Part shown: one piece after another, positions 1 to 8,849 of the stretch
How positions within the stretch are numbered: the stretch's first letter is position 1
Layout: each line of letters starts with the position of its first letter
Program-made: the position numbers and the translations under genes
NCBI GenBank assembly: GCA_944412445.1
Contig: CALYBJ010000003.1
Location: 26,150-90,149 of the forward strand
Direction of reading: 5' to 3'
DNA length: 64,000 bases
DNA from: an uncultured Clostridia bacterium
Lineage (GTDB): Bacteria; Bacillota; Clostridia; Oscillospirales; Acutalibacteraceae
Notes under the pieces: generated by a model
Told to the model about the DNA's origin: nothing
Databases searched by the model: none
The model's input: only the letters and a program-made list of their open reading frames with translations

Positions 1-1074
1 TCGGTTGTTCTGCTTTCTCTTACAGCCGGAGCGGGAGCAGGCTTCTTAAGGCACAGCTTAGCCGCCGGAGCCGCAGCGTTTTCAGGTATGCTTATCAGCG
101 CCGTGCCTGTTACTTATGCTCTTTCGGCATCGGTTTTTCTGGCGTCGGCAAACAAAAAACTCGGTGAGAAAAAAGCCTCTCTGCTTTCATTCAAAGCCTC
201 CCGTGAGCTTGAAAATACAGGCGCCGTTATTTTAAACGGTTCGGAGCTTATCGAGAAAAGCTCCTGCTGTATCCACGGCATCAAGCCTTTCGGTCATTTT
301 GACCCGAAAAAGGCCGTTTTGTACGCCGCCTCTGTTATGAACGCTTCCGATTCGCCCCTTACGGAAATTATAAATCAGGTTATATCTCAGGGGGACGATG
401 AAATTCCCTCGTGCGGCGAGTTTGAAATTTCAGAGGGAAAAGGCGTTGCGGCTTATGTTGAAAGCTCTCAGGTGCTTCTGGGAACGGAAGAATTTTTAAG
501 GGAAAACAATGTTTATGTTCCCGATACTGATTTTAAGGAAAAGTATATCACCGGGGACAGAAAGCTTCTGTTTTTAAGCGTCAACGGCGAGCTTTCCATG
601 ATATTTACCGTAAGCTATCATATCAAGAGAAGCGTTTCCGCCCTTTTAAAATATCTTGCGGCAGAAAATAAAAAAATCGTTATATACTCCTGCGACCCCA
701 ATGTGGACGAAGAGTATATTTCAAAAAAATGCAGGCTGACTTCAGATAAAATCGCTCAGCTTGGCACAGCCGAAGCCTCCTACTTCAGGGACAAGGACGC
801 AAAAACAGATTCGGCTCTTCCTGCGGACGTGTTCACAAACGGAAGCCTTTCTTCTTTGTTTATGCTCCTTCGCAGATCTCGCTCCCTTAACAGAATTATA
901 AATAACCTTCCCGCTGTTATTTATGTTCTTTCGGCTGTTTCGGCATTGCTTGTTGCCGTTCCTGCGGTTTCGGGTGATATATCGGTTATCGGCAGCGCAT
1001 ATATATTTGTAATAAAGGTAATGTGCTTTGCTTTGGAGTTTGTATTCTCATACCTGCTTCTCAGAAAAAAATAA
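1..1074 (+). CDS. P-type ATPase-like protein lacking catalytic motifs (5' partial)
   Basis: The frame is open from base 1, so the gene begins outside the window; an internal ATG at 88 is not a convincing start. The 357 visible residues follow the layout of a heavy-metal P-type ATPase: a membrane segment with a proline, a short linker ending in a GilvK-like stretch (KKASLLSFKASRELENTGAV), a small nucleotide-domain-like part (EGKGVAAYVESSQVLLGTEEF), an actuator-like return (HIKRSVSALLKYLAAENKK) and two C-terminal membrane helices. Where DKTGTLT should stand the sequence is NGSELIE, and no GDGxNDxPAL hinge is seen. It should therefore not be phosphorylated and is probably a pseudo-enzyme. It sits 18 bp before mgtC-like DNA and is probably cotranscribed with it. 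The family resemblance is inferred from the order of motifs, not from a search. Confidence 0.6.
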   Translation, partial: SVVLLSLTAGAGAGFLRHSLAAGAAAFSGMLISAVPVTYALSASVFLASANKKLGEKKASLLSFKASRELENTGAVILNGSELIEKSSCCIHGIKPFGHFDPKKAVLYAASVMNASDSPLTEIINQVISQGDDEIPSCGEFEISEGKGVAAYVESSQVLLGTEEFLRENNVYVPDTDFKEKYITGDRKLLFLSVNGELSMIFTVSYHIKRSVSALLKYLAAENKKIVIYSCDPNVDEEYISKKCRLTSDKIAQLGTAEASYFRDKDAKTDSALPADVFTNGSLSSLFMLLRRSRSLNRIINNLPAVIYVLSAVSALLVAVPAVSGDISVIGSAYIFVIKVMCFALEFVFSYLLLRKK

Positions 1075-1092
1075 TTTCAGGGAGAAATTTTT

Positions 1093-1875
1093 ATGGATTA
1101 TATTTTAGGCCTTTTTGACGGTTATGTTTCATGGATAGATATTGTAGTTCGAGTTGCGGCTGCAGTTCTTATAGGGATGATAATCGGAATTGAAAGAGAG
1201 CTTTCCAATCATCCCGCAGGAATGAAAACTCACGCTCTTGTGTGCCTGGGAGCTGCCATAACAACAATGATTTCTGCGGAAATGTGTTATTCTCTGATGG
1301 GTAACGCCGCTCTTGACCAGTCCTCTAAAGTGGATATGTCACGAATAGCCTCAGGCGTTGTTTCCGGTATAGGCTTTATCGGAGCCGGTGCAATTATAAA
1401 ATCAAGGGACGGCTCGGTAGTTACAGGTATTACCACTGCCGCCACCGTCTGGATAAGCGGATGTATGGGTCTTGCGGTAGGCATGGGATATTTCCGCATG
1501 GTTACCATTTGCATGGTGGCAACCCTTTTCGCAACCATTACGGTAAGATGGATCGAGGATAAATTTATTAAGCGCAGAGGTATAAGATTCATTGAAATCA
1601 TAACAAACGACAAAGAAACGGGACTGCCTGTTTTTGAGGATTATTTTGACAGAAAGCAGATTATTATTACTGCTTTCAACTGCGTTGCCGCAAAAGCTTC
1701 CGACGGGGAAAGCAAAAAATATTGCTGCCGTTATGATTTAAGAGTACCGAAAAGCATACCCTTTAACACCGTAATGAGAGATCTTGCCAAAATGGGCGAG
1801 GTTCAGGAGGTGTACGAGGCAAATCAGAACAACAGCAGCCAGGGCAATTCTTCTAAAAAATCCAATAATCAGTAA
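1093..1875 (+). CDS. MgtC/SapB family membrane protein
   Basis: A 260-residue protein. Its N-terminal half has the MgtC/SapB signature: hydrophobic helices with GMIIGIERELSNHPAGMKTH near residues 28-47, then GIGFIGAGAIIK around 95-106 and GITTAATVWISGCMGLAVG at 112-130. The C-terminal 100 residues are soluble and ACT-like in these families. Members are linked to growth in low magnesium and to membrane-potential homeostasis; some bind and inhibit the F-type ATPase. The start ATG has a GGGAG site about 8 bases upstream. It follows the degenerate ATPase-like gene closely and ends at a strong terminator. The tail ends in an Asn/Ser-rich stretch of no known role. Confidence 0.9.
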   Translation: MDYILGLFDGYVSWIDIVVRVAAAVLIGMIIGIERELSNHPAGMKTHALVCLGAAITTMISAEMCYSLMGNAALDQSSKVDMSRIASGVVSGIGFIGAGAIIKSRDGSVVTGITTAATVWISGCMGLAVGMGYFRMVTICMVATLFATITVRWIEDKFIKRRGIRFIEIITNDKETGLPVFEDYFDRKQIIITAFNCVAAKASDGESKKYCCRYDLRVPKSIPFNTVMRDLAKMGEVQEVYEANQNNSSQGNSSKKSNNQ

Positions 1876-1882
1876 AAAATCA

Positions 1883-1910
1883 GGAGACGCTTTTTTGCGT
1901 CTTCTTTTTT
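1883..1910 (+). terminator. Rho-independent terminator after mgtC
   Basis: Stem GGAGACGC / GCGTCTTC (one G-T pair) with a T6 loop, followed directly by six T. Confidence 0.9.
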
Positions 1911-1943
1911 AATGTAAAATTTTTTATTTTGCATAAAATTTTA

Positions 1944-1972
1944 TTGACGAATGTTATGTTTGTTGATATAAT
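1944..1972 (+). promoter_or_regulatory. Sigma-A promoter of the MFS gene
   Basis: TTGACG at 1944-1949 and TATAAT at 1967-1972 with a 17 bp spacer, about 47 bases before the start codon. Confidence 0.85.
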
Positions 1973-2019
1973 TAACAGCAGATATATGATATCTACTAAA
2001 CTGAAAGGACATACTGATT

Positions 2020-3921
2020 ATGGCTAAAACAAAAGCGTCCGGTACGGAAGCCAAGCTTGATTACAAAAAAACAATCCTTACGGGCTTCGGCTTTCTCGCC
2101 ACTTCAATAGCGTGGGCAATCTATGATCCCTATATTACGAAAATCCTTAACAAGCTTCTCTCTGCCAGCGATACCGTTACATCCTGGAGCAACGTGCTTG
2201 TTGAAAAGCTTCCTTTCCTTACGAAGCTTGCGGAGGCTCAGGGCGAAAATGTAGCTCTGGTGGGAGGCGGATTTACTCTTGTTCCGCTGTTTATAGGTAT
2301 TATAATGACCTTCGACAACCTTTTCGGCGTTATTTTCCAGCCGGCTTTCGGAAAGCTTTCCGACAACTGTCACTCCAAGCTGGGCAAACGCCGTCCCTTT
2401 ATCGTTTCCTGCGCTCCCATTTCGGCGGTTTTGTTTTTCCTTATTCCCATTGTAGCCCTTAAAACGGAAAGTCTTCCCCTTACAATGGTATTTATTATTC
2501 TATTTGTATTTGTAATGTCCCTCTGGCGGGCGCCCGTTGTCGCTCTTATGCCGGACCTTACTCCTCCGGCTCTGCGAAGCGAGGGCAACGCCGTTATAAA
2601 TCTTATGGGCGGTCTCGGAAGCGCCGTGGGTATGGTGGCAGGTACTATCGCCATAGCTCTCTGCACACTGTTTACGGGAGCTACATCGGAGCAGATCAAA
2701 GCCAACGAAACCATGTCCTTCCCCTATGTTTTCGCCATCGGCTCCATTGTTATGATAATAGGTATGCTTGTTCTGCTGTTCTTTGTAAAGGAAGAGGACA
2801 CAAGCATAAAAATTAAAGGCGAGGCCAATGCTTACGCCGATGCCGCCGCAAGGAGAAAGGCTGAAAAAGAAGCTAAAAAGGCTGAAAAAGAGGCAAGAAA
2901 AGCAATTAAGCTTTCAAAAGGCGAAAAAAGAAGTCTTGCCTTTATGCTTGCCTGTCTTTTCTTCCTGTTCTGCGGAACTAACGCCATTACCACATTTTTC
3001 TCTCTTTTCGCTCAGGAGATATTACATAAAATCACTTCGGAAGCTACCATTCTTATGCTGATTTTCGCTGTTGTATCGGCTCTTGCGGCTCTTCCCGCAG
3101 GTAAAATGGGCAAAAAGCTTGGCCGCAAAAAAACCATTATGGCAGGTCTTGGAGTATTCCTGGCGGCGTTTGTGGTTTTCTTCGGCATATTTATAGCGAT
3201 GCTGGGCGGCAAAAATCTTTCCATCAGCAATTATATTACCGTTAATAACGCCTATATTACCGTCAATGACCAGATTAACAGCTACAACGCCGAAAATGAC
3301 GCGGAAAATAAAATCGTCCTTAATATGGACGGCTATATAGCATATAAGCAGGCTCAGAAAAATAATCAGACTGCCGAAAACTCAGAAGCTTATGAGGCTT
3401 TTGACGCATATCTTCAGGATTATTCCGACGAAGCCGCGATAACCGCCATAAACAACGGCGCTGACCCTGAGTCGGTAAAGAGCGTTTACGACAGCATTAA
3501 GGATGTTGCGGTGACGGTTTTGGGCAGCGACGAAGACATAGCCTTCAGTCAGGCGCTGGCTGCCGTTTCAGACTCCGTTAAGGATATTACAAATATTCTC
3601 GGCATATTGATTTATCCCGTTCTTGTTTTAGGCGGCGGCGCCAATATGTTTATTACCGTTAACACCCTTCCTCTTGTACTTGAAATAGGCGGTATTGAAA
3701 AGGTGGGAACATTTACCGGCTACTATTATACAGCAACTTTCTCCGCTCAGATTGCCTCTCCCATTGTTTACGGCTTTATAAGAATGTTTGCAGGCACATA
3801 TATGTCATTGTTCTATTACAGTCCGGTGGTATTCGCCTTGGCTATGGTAATGCTGATTTTCGTAAAGCACGGCGAAGCAATTCCCGATAATGTAATAAAA
3901 GAAGCGGAAAACGAAGAATAA
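2020..3921 (+). CDS. MFS transporter, GPH/SLC45-like sugar carrier with a large inserted loop
   Basis: A 633-residue, 12-helix carrier. The N-terminal half has the loop after TM2 (GKLSDNCHSKLGKRRPF, about residues 115-131) and RAPVVALMPDLTPPALRSEGNA, typical of sugar:cation symporters of the GPH/SLC45 type. The two halves are joined by a Lys/Glu/Ala-rich cytosolic linker with repeated KAEKEA units (about 280-300). An extra hydrophilic segment of roughly 115 residues, rich in Asn, Tyr and Asp, lies between two C-terminal helices (about residues 405-520); it should face outside. The start is supported by an AAAGGA site and the upstream promoter. It is monocistronic, between its promoter and a terminator. 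The substrate is not visible from the sequence; a glycoside is likely. Confidence 0.85.
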   Translation: MAKTKASGTEAKLDYKKTILTGFGFLATSIAWAIYDPYITKILNKLLSASDTVTSWSNVLVEKLPFLTKLAEAQGENVALVGGGFTLVPLFIGIIMTFDNLFGVIFQPAFGKLSDNCHSKLGKRRPFIVSCAPISAVLFFLIPIVALKTESLPLTMVFIILFVFVMSLWRAPVVALMPDLTPPALRSEGNAVINLMGGLGSAVGMVAGTIAIALCTLFTGATSEQIKANETMSFPYVFAIGSIVMIIGMLVLLFFVKEEDTSIKIKGEANAYADAAARRKAEKEAKKAEKEARKAIKLSKGEKRSLAFMLACLFFLFCGTNAITTFFSLFAQEILHKITSEATILMLIFAVVSALAALPAGKMGKKLGRKKTIMAGLGVFLAAFVVFFGIFIAMLGGKNLSISNYITVNNAYITVNDQINSYNAENDAENKIVLNMDGYIAYKQAQKNNQTAENSEAYEAFDAYLQDYSDEAAITAINNGADPESVKSVYDSIKDVAVTVLGSDEDIAFSQALAAVSDSVKDITNILGILIYPVLVLGGGANMFITVNTLPLVLEIGGIEKVGTFTGYYYTATFSAQIASPIVYGFIRMFAGTYMSLFYYSPVVFALAMVMLIFVKHGEAIPDNVIKEAENEE

Positions 3922-3941
3922 TTTTCCGGTATAATAAATAC

Positions 3942-3974
3942 GGCTGTCAGGTTTTCGCCCGGCAGCCTTTTTTT
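3942..3974 (+). terminator. Terminator of the MFS gene
   Basis: GGCTGTC / GGCAGCC stem followed by a run of seven T. Confidence 0.85.
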
Positions 3975-3987
3975 AATTTAACGATAA

Positions 3988-4020
3988 AAGAAAAATACCG
4001 CGGAGATTTTTGCTCCGCGG
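3988..4020 (-). terminator. Terminator of the ydbC-like gene
   Basis: On the minus strand, a perfect 8 bp stem (CCGCGGAG / CTCCGCGG, 3998-4020) is followed by a T-rich tail. Confidence 0.85.
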
Positions 4021-4026
4021 CTTTGC

Positions 4027-4254
4027 TTATTCAAAATCAATGGATTCAAGAAGCTCCTTAAGAGCCTTTGCGTCCTTTGCGGTAAGGGTAATACCCTTGC
4101 CCATTTTTTCATGATCGGGACCCCAGTCGCGTATATCATACTTTGGCTCCTTGCCGTTCCAGCTGATAAGGTTAAGCTCTTTTGCCCAGCCACCGGCTCC
4201 CTCTGATATTACTCCGAATGTTTTTACTATTTCATAAGAAAATTCCGGCATCAT
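4027..4254 (-). CDS. YdbC family protein (PC4-like, single-stranded DNA binding)
   Basis: A 75-residue protein covering a full YdbC/PC4-type domain. The family signature is clear: GWAKELNLISWNGKEPKYDIR, then W-x-PDHEKMGKGITLT. Proteins of this fold form small dimers that bind single-stranded nucleic acid and relate to eukaryotic coactivator PC4; the bacterial role is unknown. The first of two ATG codons is taken as the start; a GGAGG site lies 5 bases upstream on the minus strand. It is monocistronic with its own promoter and terminator, and faces the phage head module. Confidence 0.9.
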   Translation of the reverse strand: MMPEFSYEIVKTFGVISEGAGGWAKELNLISWNGKEPKYDIRDWGPDHEKMGKGITLTAKDAKALKELLESIDFE

Positions 4255-4306
4255 TTTTTCCTCCTTAAGCCGTTTATTAAGATAAGCAAGAAGCTAACTT
4301 AATTTT

Positions 4307-4334
4307 ATTATATATATATTTAAATAAAAATCAA
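4307..4334 (-). promoter_or_regulatory. Promoter of the ydbC-like gene
   Basis: On the minus strand TTGATT (4329-4334) and TATAAT (4307-4312) with a 16 bp spacer. The rest of 4335-4512 is very AT-rich and shows nothing else I can name. Confidence 0.7.
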
Positions 4335-4512
4335 GAGTTTTTATTAATAATTATATATTTAAAGAAAAATTGAATTATTTATGCTTTTGCCTGTGTTTGT
4401 GAACTTTCTGTAAACAAACAGGGATTTTTTTATTTTTTAATCGGATTTGATATTTTTTTAAGCCTTTTCTCTCTTTAGTTGAAAGCCGAATTTATTATGA
4501 AAGGAAGATGTA

Positions 4513-4992
4513 ATGAAAAGCTTAAGCAAAAAGGAGCTTCTTTTCTGCCGTCTTTACGCCTCCGGCGGCAACGGCAGGGAAGCTGCATTTAAGGCCGGCT
4601 ATACCGTGTGTCCGGAAATTTGCTCCAAAAAGCTTCTTGCCGACGCCGGAATAAAAAAAGAGGTGGGAAGACTTCGGAAGGAGTTTGACTGCTCTGCAAA
4701 CGAGGTCCGCACAGGCCTCAGAAGACTTGCTTTTTCATCTCCGGCAGACGCGGTAAAGCTGATTTTGTCCGACAGTCCGGAAAGCATCGAGCCGGAGTCC
4801 CTTGACCTTTTCTGCGTTTCCGAAATAAAAAGACCCAAGGGCGGCGGACTTGAAATCAAGTTTTTCGACAGAATCAAGGCTCTGGAGAAGCTGGGAGAAT
4901 ATTCACTGCCGTCGGAGGAAAAGGGAACGCTGCCTTTTTATCAGGCTCTTGAAAAAAGCGCCGAGGCTTTAAGAAGTGAAGACTCCAAATGA
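4513..4992 (+). CDS. Phage terminase small subunit
   Basis: A 159-residue protein of the Terminase_2 type. The N-terminal 60 residues form the usual DNA-recognition helices: SKKELLFCRLYASGGNGREA (a variant of the KQ..F...Y...GN...AA motif), AGY, then KLLADAGIKKEV. The small subunit recognises the packaging site and loads DNA on the large subunit. The start is fixed by an AAAGGAAG site 6 bases upstream. The stop overlaps the next gene in an ATGA, so translation is coupled. No phage regulator or integrase precedes it; the gene before it is ydbC on the other strand. Confidence 0.88.
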   Translation: MKSLSKKELLFCRLYASGGNGREAAFKAGYTVCPEICSKKLLADAGIKKEVGRLRKEFDCSANEVRTGLRRLAFSSPADAVKLILSDSPESIEPESLDLFCVSEIKRPKGGGLEIKFFDRIKALEKLGEYSLPSEEKGTLPFYQALEKSAEALRSEDSK

Positions 4993-6248
4993 ATTTTGAA
5001 GCATTTTCAAAAAAACAGCTAAAGGTTCTTACATGGTGGTGCAAAAACAGCTCCGAAGGCGGATACGACGGAATTATATGCGACGGCGCCGTCAGAAGCG
5101 GAAAGACCTTGTGTATGTCTTTGTCCTTTTTTGCGTGGGCAATGGGCAGCTTTAAGGATGCGTCCTTCGCGCTCTGCGGCAAGACGATTGCCTCTCTGAG
5201 GCGAAACGTGATTACGCCTTTACTGCCTGTTCTGGGTGAGCTTGGATTTGTATGCCGTGAAAAAATATCTCAGAATTTCATTGAGGCGGAATTCGGAAAT
5301 ACAAAAAACAGATTTTATCTTTTCGGAGGCAGGGACGAATCTTCCGCGTCTCTTATTCAGGGCATGACCCTGGGAGGAATCCTCCTTGACGAAGCCGCTC
5401 TTATGCCCCGCTCCTTCGTCGAACAGGCAATCGCAAGATGCTCCCTTTCAGGCTCAAAGCTCTGGTTTAACTGCAATCCGGAAACCCCTCTTCACTGGTT
5501 CCATACGGAATGGATTGAAAAGGCAAAAGAAAAAAACTGTCTGTATCTTCATTTTACCATGGAGGATAATCCCTCCCTTTCTCCCGATATAATCGAAAGA
5601 TACCGCTCTCTTTACAGCGGAGCCTTTTACGAAAGATTTGTTGAGGGAAAATGGGTTGCGGCGGAAGGACTTGTCTATCCGTTTTTTGACAGTGTGAAGG
5701 ATGTCTGCGGAGATATTCCCCTTTGTGAAAAATATTATATCTCCTGCGATTACGGCACCGTAAATCCTCTTTCCCTGGGACTCTGGGGTCTTAGGGACGG
5801 AACATGGTACCGAACCGACGAGTATTACTGGTGGTCAAAGCGGGAAGGCAGCCAGAAAACTGACGAGGAGTATTATGACGAGCTTGTTCGTCTTGCGGGA
5901 GACAAAAAAATCGAGGCGGTTATCGCCGACCCTTCCGCAGTAAGCTTTATGGAATGTATACGCCGTCACGGCAGATTCAAAGTTATTCCCGCAAAAAATG
6001 ATGTCAACGACGGTATAAGGCGTGTTTCCGAAGCTCTTAAAGGCGGCAGAATAAAGATTTGCTCACCCTGTAAGGACATTATAAGAGAATTCGGTCTGTA
6101 CCGCTGGGAGTCCTCGGCCTCAAAAGACGCTCCCAGAAAAGAACATGACCACGCCATGGACGACATGAGATACTTTGTATCTACCATTTTGTACGGCGGC
6201 AGCGACGACTCCTTTGCCGTTATTACCGCCGCCCGTGAAAGGATGTGA
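4989..6248 (+). CDS. Phage terminase large subunit (PBSX type)
   Basis: A 419-residue packaging motor and nuclease. All key residues are present. Walker A is GAVRSGKT at 33-40 and Walker B is ILLDEAAL at 131-138. A Trp/Asn coupling motif FNCNPETPLHWFHTEW spans 160-175. The RNase-H-like nuclease acids lie in SCDYGTVNP (D254), IADPS (D314) and HAMDDMRYF (D391/D392). Length is normal for PBSX/SPP1-type enzymes. With the small subunit it would cut and pump DNA into the capsid encoded downstream. The intact active sites argue against a decaying remnant. Confidence 0.93.
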   Translation: MNFEAFSKKQLKVLTWWCKNSSEGGYDGIICDGAVRSGKTLCMSLSFFAWAMGSFKDASFALCGKTIASLRRNVITPLLPVLGELGFVCREKISQNFIEAEFGNTKNRFYLFGGRDESSASLIQGMTLGGILLDEAALMPRSFVEQAIARCSLSGSKLWFNCNPETPLHWFHTEWIEKAKEKNCLYLHFTMEDNPSLSPDIIERYRSLYSGAFYERFVEGKWVAAEGLVYPFFDSVKDVCGDIPLCEKYYISCDYGTVNPLSLGLWGLRDGTWYRTDEYYWWSKREGSQKTDEEYYDELVRLAGDKKIEAVIADPSAVSFMECIRRHGRFKVIPAKNDVNDGIRRVSEALKGGRIKICSPCKDIIREFGLYRWESSASKDAPRKEHDHAMDDMRYFVSTILYGGSDDSFAVITAARERM

Positions 6249-6252
6249 AAAT

Positions 6253-7410
6253 TTGATACCCTTTAAAAGAAAAAGGGAAACGCTTCCCTCGGCAGTGGGC
6301 GTTGCTTCCGTTCCCCAGACCTTCGGCAAAAACGATTGCTTTAAAGGCTTCGGAGGAGAAATGTCTCTTTATGATAACCTCAGAAGCTCCGTGCCTGTTA
6401 TCGACGCCGCAATAGGTAAAATCGTAAGGCTTACGGGAGGATTTAATGTGGAATGTGAAGACAGCTCCGCTCAGGATTTGCTTTCCGATTTTCTGGAAAA
6501 TGTTCCGGTAGGAGGAAATATGACAGGAATCAGCTCTTTTATAGATTCTTTCCTTGACCAGCTTTTAACCTTTGGAACGGCTTTGGGGGAAATTGTACCT
6601 TATAAGGATTTCAGCTCCTTTGCTCTCTTTAACGGAGATCTCAGAGGAATAACTCTTAAAAGAAGCAGTGAAAATCCTCTTGATATTCTTGTTCTTTCGG
6701 ACAGCCGTGGAACTATGAAGCCTGCGGACAATCAGAACCTTATTCTTCTTTCTGTACTTGATCCTGATCCGGGCTGCATTTCCGGCAATTCCGTATTAAA
6801 GGGACTTCCCTTTGTCAGCGCCGTGCTTATGCAGATTTTTTCTTCAATAGGCGCAAACTGGGAGCGAATGGGCAATTTAAGATATTCGGTCACTTACCGT
6901 CCCCAGAACGACGCCTTCGACAAGGCGTATGCCAAGGACAGGGCTCAGCAGATTGCAAAGGGCTGGAGCGACGCCATGAAATCCGGGGGAGAAGTAAAGG
7001 ATTTTATCGCCGTGGGAGATGTTGATATCAAGGTTATCGGCGCAGACAATCAGATTCTTGACAGCGAAGTCCCCGTAAGACAGCTTTTGGAGCAGATTGT
7101 GGCAAAAACGGGACTGCCTCCTTTTATGCTGGGGCTTAACTGGTCCACAACGGAAAGAATGGCTCAGCAGCAGACGGATCTGCTTACAAGCGAGCTGTGG
7201 CATTACAGGCGTATACTTACGCCGGTGATTATGAAAATCGCAAAAACATTTCTCAATATGAAGGGACTGGACAGCCGGTGCCGTGTGGTATGGGATGAAA
7301 TCTCCCTTCTTGACCGAGTGGAACAGGCAAAAGCCCTTTACTATAACGCTCAGGCTGAAAAATATCACGCCGAAGCCATGGCTGCCGGCAGTAACGGGGA
7401 GGTGAACTGA
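6253..7410 (+). CDS. Phage portal protein
   Basis: I place the start at TTG 6253, because GAAAGGA lies 9 bases upstream and an earlier ATG at 6175 would overlap the terminase by 74 bases. This gives 385 residues. The protein matches portal proteins in length, in its position between terminase and protease, and in the C-terminal part (VPVRQLLEQIVAKTGLPPF, then STTERMAQQQTDLL and a long helix WHYRRILTPVIMKIAKTFL). It would form the dodecameric ring at the capsid vertex. Assignment rests on pattern and gene order. Confidence 0.8.
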   Translation: MIPFKRKRETLPSAVGVASVPQTFGKNDCFKGFGGEMSLYDNLRSSVPVIDAAIGKIVRLTGGFNVECEDSSAQDLLSDFLENVPVGGNMTGISSFIDSFLDQLLTFGTALGEIVPYKDFSSFALFNGDLRGITLKRSSENPLDILVLSDSRGTMKPADNQNLILLSVLDPDPGCISGNSVLKGLPFVSAVLMQIFSSIGANWERMGNLRYSVTYRPQNDAFDKAYAKDRAQQIAKGWSDAMKSGGEVKDFIAVGDVDIKVIGADNQILDSEVPVRQLLEQIVAKTGLPPFMLGLNWSTTERMAQQQTDLLTSELWHYRRILTPVIMKIAKTFLNMKGLDSRCRVVWDEISLLDRVEQAKALYYNAQAEKYHAEAMAAGSNGEVN

Positions 7411-7411
7411 T

Positions 7412-8440
7412 ATGGACGGAATGACTGTAATGAAAAATGCAGGGAACGTTTCCGGCGCTCCCGACCGGGAGGCTCTGGAGCTTATTTCCGAGTATTTCAG
7501 AAAAAAGCCGGAAGCCGATGAAATATATACATTTTCGGTAACTCTCTGCGACAACGAAATAGACAGGGACTGCGAAAGGTTTTCCGTGGAGGCTTTATAT
7601 ACTTTAAAGGATATGTTCAGGGGAGTAACGGGAATATTCGACCACAGCATGAAAAGCTGCGACCAGAAGGCGAGAATATACAAAACTCAGGTTATTTCCG
7701 ACCCTTCAAGAAAAACAGCCGCCGGAGAGGATTACACCTGCTTGAAGGCATGGTGCTATATGCTGAGAACAGAAGAAAACAAGGAGCTGATAAGGGAAAT
7801 CGACGGAGGAATAAAAAAGGAAGTCAGCGTAAGCTGCGCCGTGGATTCATATATCTGCTCCGTATGCGGCAAAGATATGAGAAGCCCGGAATGTACTCAC
7901 AAAACAGGCTCTTCCGTTAACGGAAAGCTTTGCCACGGGATACTGACTTCTCCCACCGACGCTTACGAGTGGTCTTTTGTGGCGGTGCCGGCACAGAAAA
8001 ACGCCGGTGTTACAAAGTCCTTTAAAAAAGGAAAAGGCAGAAACAGTGAAAAATACACTCAGCTTAAAACTCCGGAAGAGATTATAAAATCCTTTGAAAA
8101 TTCCGAAAACGACATAACCCTTACCAAAACCCAGGAAGCAATGATTTTTAATTATGTTCTTGAAATGAAAAGCAAGGCTGATGCCTGGGAGGGCCACAGA
8201 GAGAAAAAGGAAAAAGAGCTTTTGGCAATGTGCGCCTTTGCGCTGCCATCTGCCGACGGAGAGGCTATGGGAAAAATTTTAAAAAAGCTGGGCGACAGTG
8301 AGCTTGACACATTAAAAAATGCTTTTTCCGAAAAATGCCGAAGTCTTAATACGGGAGAGCTTCAGCTGAAATATGAAAATGAAGGCTTAAATGGAAAAAC
8401 CGTTAAGGCTTCGGAAAGCGATTCACAGTTTAAAATATAA
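7412..8440 (+). CDS. Prohead protease with C-terminal scaffold-like region
   Basis: A 342-residue protein. The N-terminal 200 residues resemble HK97-type serine proteases that mature the prohead: NEIDRDCERFSVEAL, VTGIFDHSM with the likely catalytic His near 78, KKEVSVSCAV with the likely Ser near 139-141, and EWSFVAVPAQ. An unusual cysteine/histidine cluster (CSVCGK, ECTH, near 149-163) sits between the catalytic strands and may bind a metal. The remaining 140 residues are charged and helical, as expected for a fused scaffold. The ribosome site GGGGAGG overlaps the end of the portal gene. Confidence 0.82.
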   Translation: MDGMTVMKNAGNVSGAPDREALELISEYFRKKPEADEIYTFSVTLCDNEIDRDCERFSVEALYTLKDMFRGVTGIFDHSMKSCDQKARIYKTQVISDPSRKTAAGEDYTCLKAWCYMLRTEENKELIREIDGGIKKEVSVSCAVDSYICSVCGKDMRSPECTHKTGSSVNGKLCHGILTSPTDAYEWSFVAVPAQKNAGVTKSFKKGKGRNSEKYTQLKTPEEIIKSFENSENDITLTKTQEAMIFNYVLEMKSKADAWEGHREKKEKELLAMCAFALPSADGEAMGKILKKLGDSELDTLKNAFSEKCRSLNTGELQLKYENEGLNGKTVKASESDSQFKI

Positions 8441-8488
8441 GAAAAAACAAAAAGCAACAGGACAAAAAATAATGAAAGGATGATAATT

Positions 8489-8830
8489 TTGACAGTATCA
8501 TTAAAAGGCTTCAATGAAAAAACAGCCACTTTTAAGGTGTCGGGAGCCCTTACGGCGGGAGAACCCGTTGCCATGGCTGACAACTGCACCGTTAAGGCTT
8601 GCGGCTCGGGTGAAGCTGTTGCCGGAGTGGCAGTAAATGTAAAGGGCGGATACGCCTGCATACAGCTTAGCGGCTATGCGGAAATACCCTATTCCGGAAC
8701 AGCTCCCTCGGTGGGCTTTAAGGTTCTTGCAGGGGACGGCAAAAAGGGTGTGTCGGTTTCACAGCAGGGAAGAAGCGCACTTGTTGTGAATGTGGATACG
8801 GATAATTCAGTAATGGGAATTATACTTTAA
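8489..8830 (+). CDS. Probable capsid decoration protein
   Basis: I choose TTG 8489, since AAAGG stands 10 bases before it, while ATG 8480 overlaps that site. The 113-residue protein is rich in Gly, Ala and Val and should be all beta: TVSLKGFNEKTATFKVSG, then GEPVAMADN and VAGVAVNVKGGYACIQLSG. Small beta proteins placed directly before the major capsid gene are usually head decoration or stabilising proteins (DUF2190 or gpD-like). No catalytic motif is seen. Confidence 0.65.
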   Translation: MTVSLKGFNEKTATFKVSGALTAGEPVAMADNCTVKACGSGEAVAGVAVNVKGGYACIQLSGYAEIPYSGTAPSVGFKVLAGDGKKGVSVSQQGRSALVVNVDTDNSVMGIIL

Positions 8831-8849
8831 AAAGAAAGGACTTGATAAA

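Noticed and set aside
6175..6252. Longer portal protein starting at ATG 6175
   Set aside because: It would overlap the terminase gene by 74 bases and has no ribosome site; TTG 6253 has GAAAGGA at good distance.
6877..7683. 268-codon minus-strand frame across the portal and protease genes
   Set aside because: It is antisense to two clear phage genes in a fixed operon, lacks a ribosome site, and has no recognisable domain.
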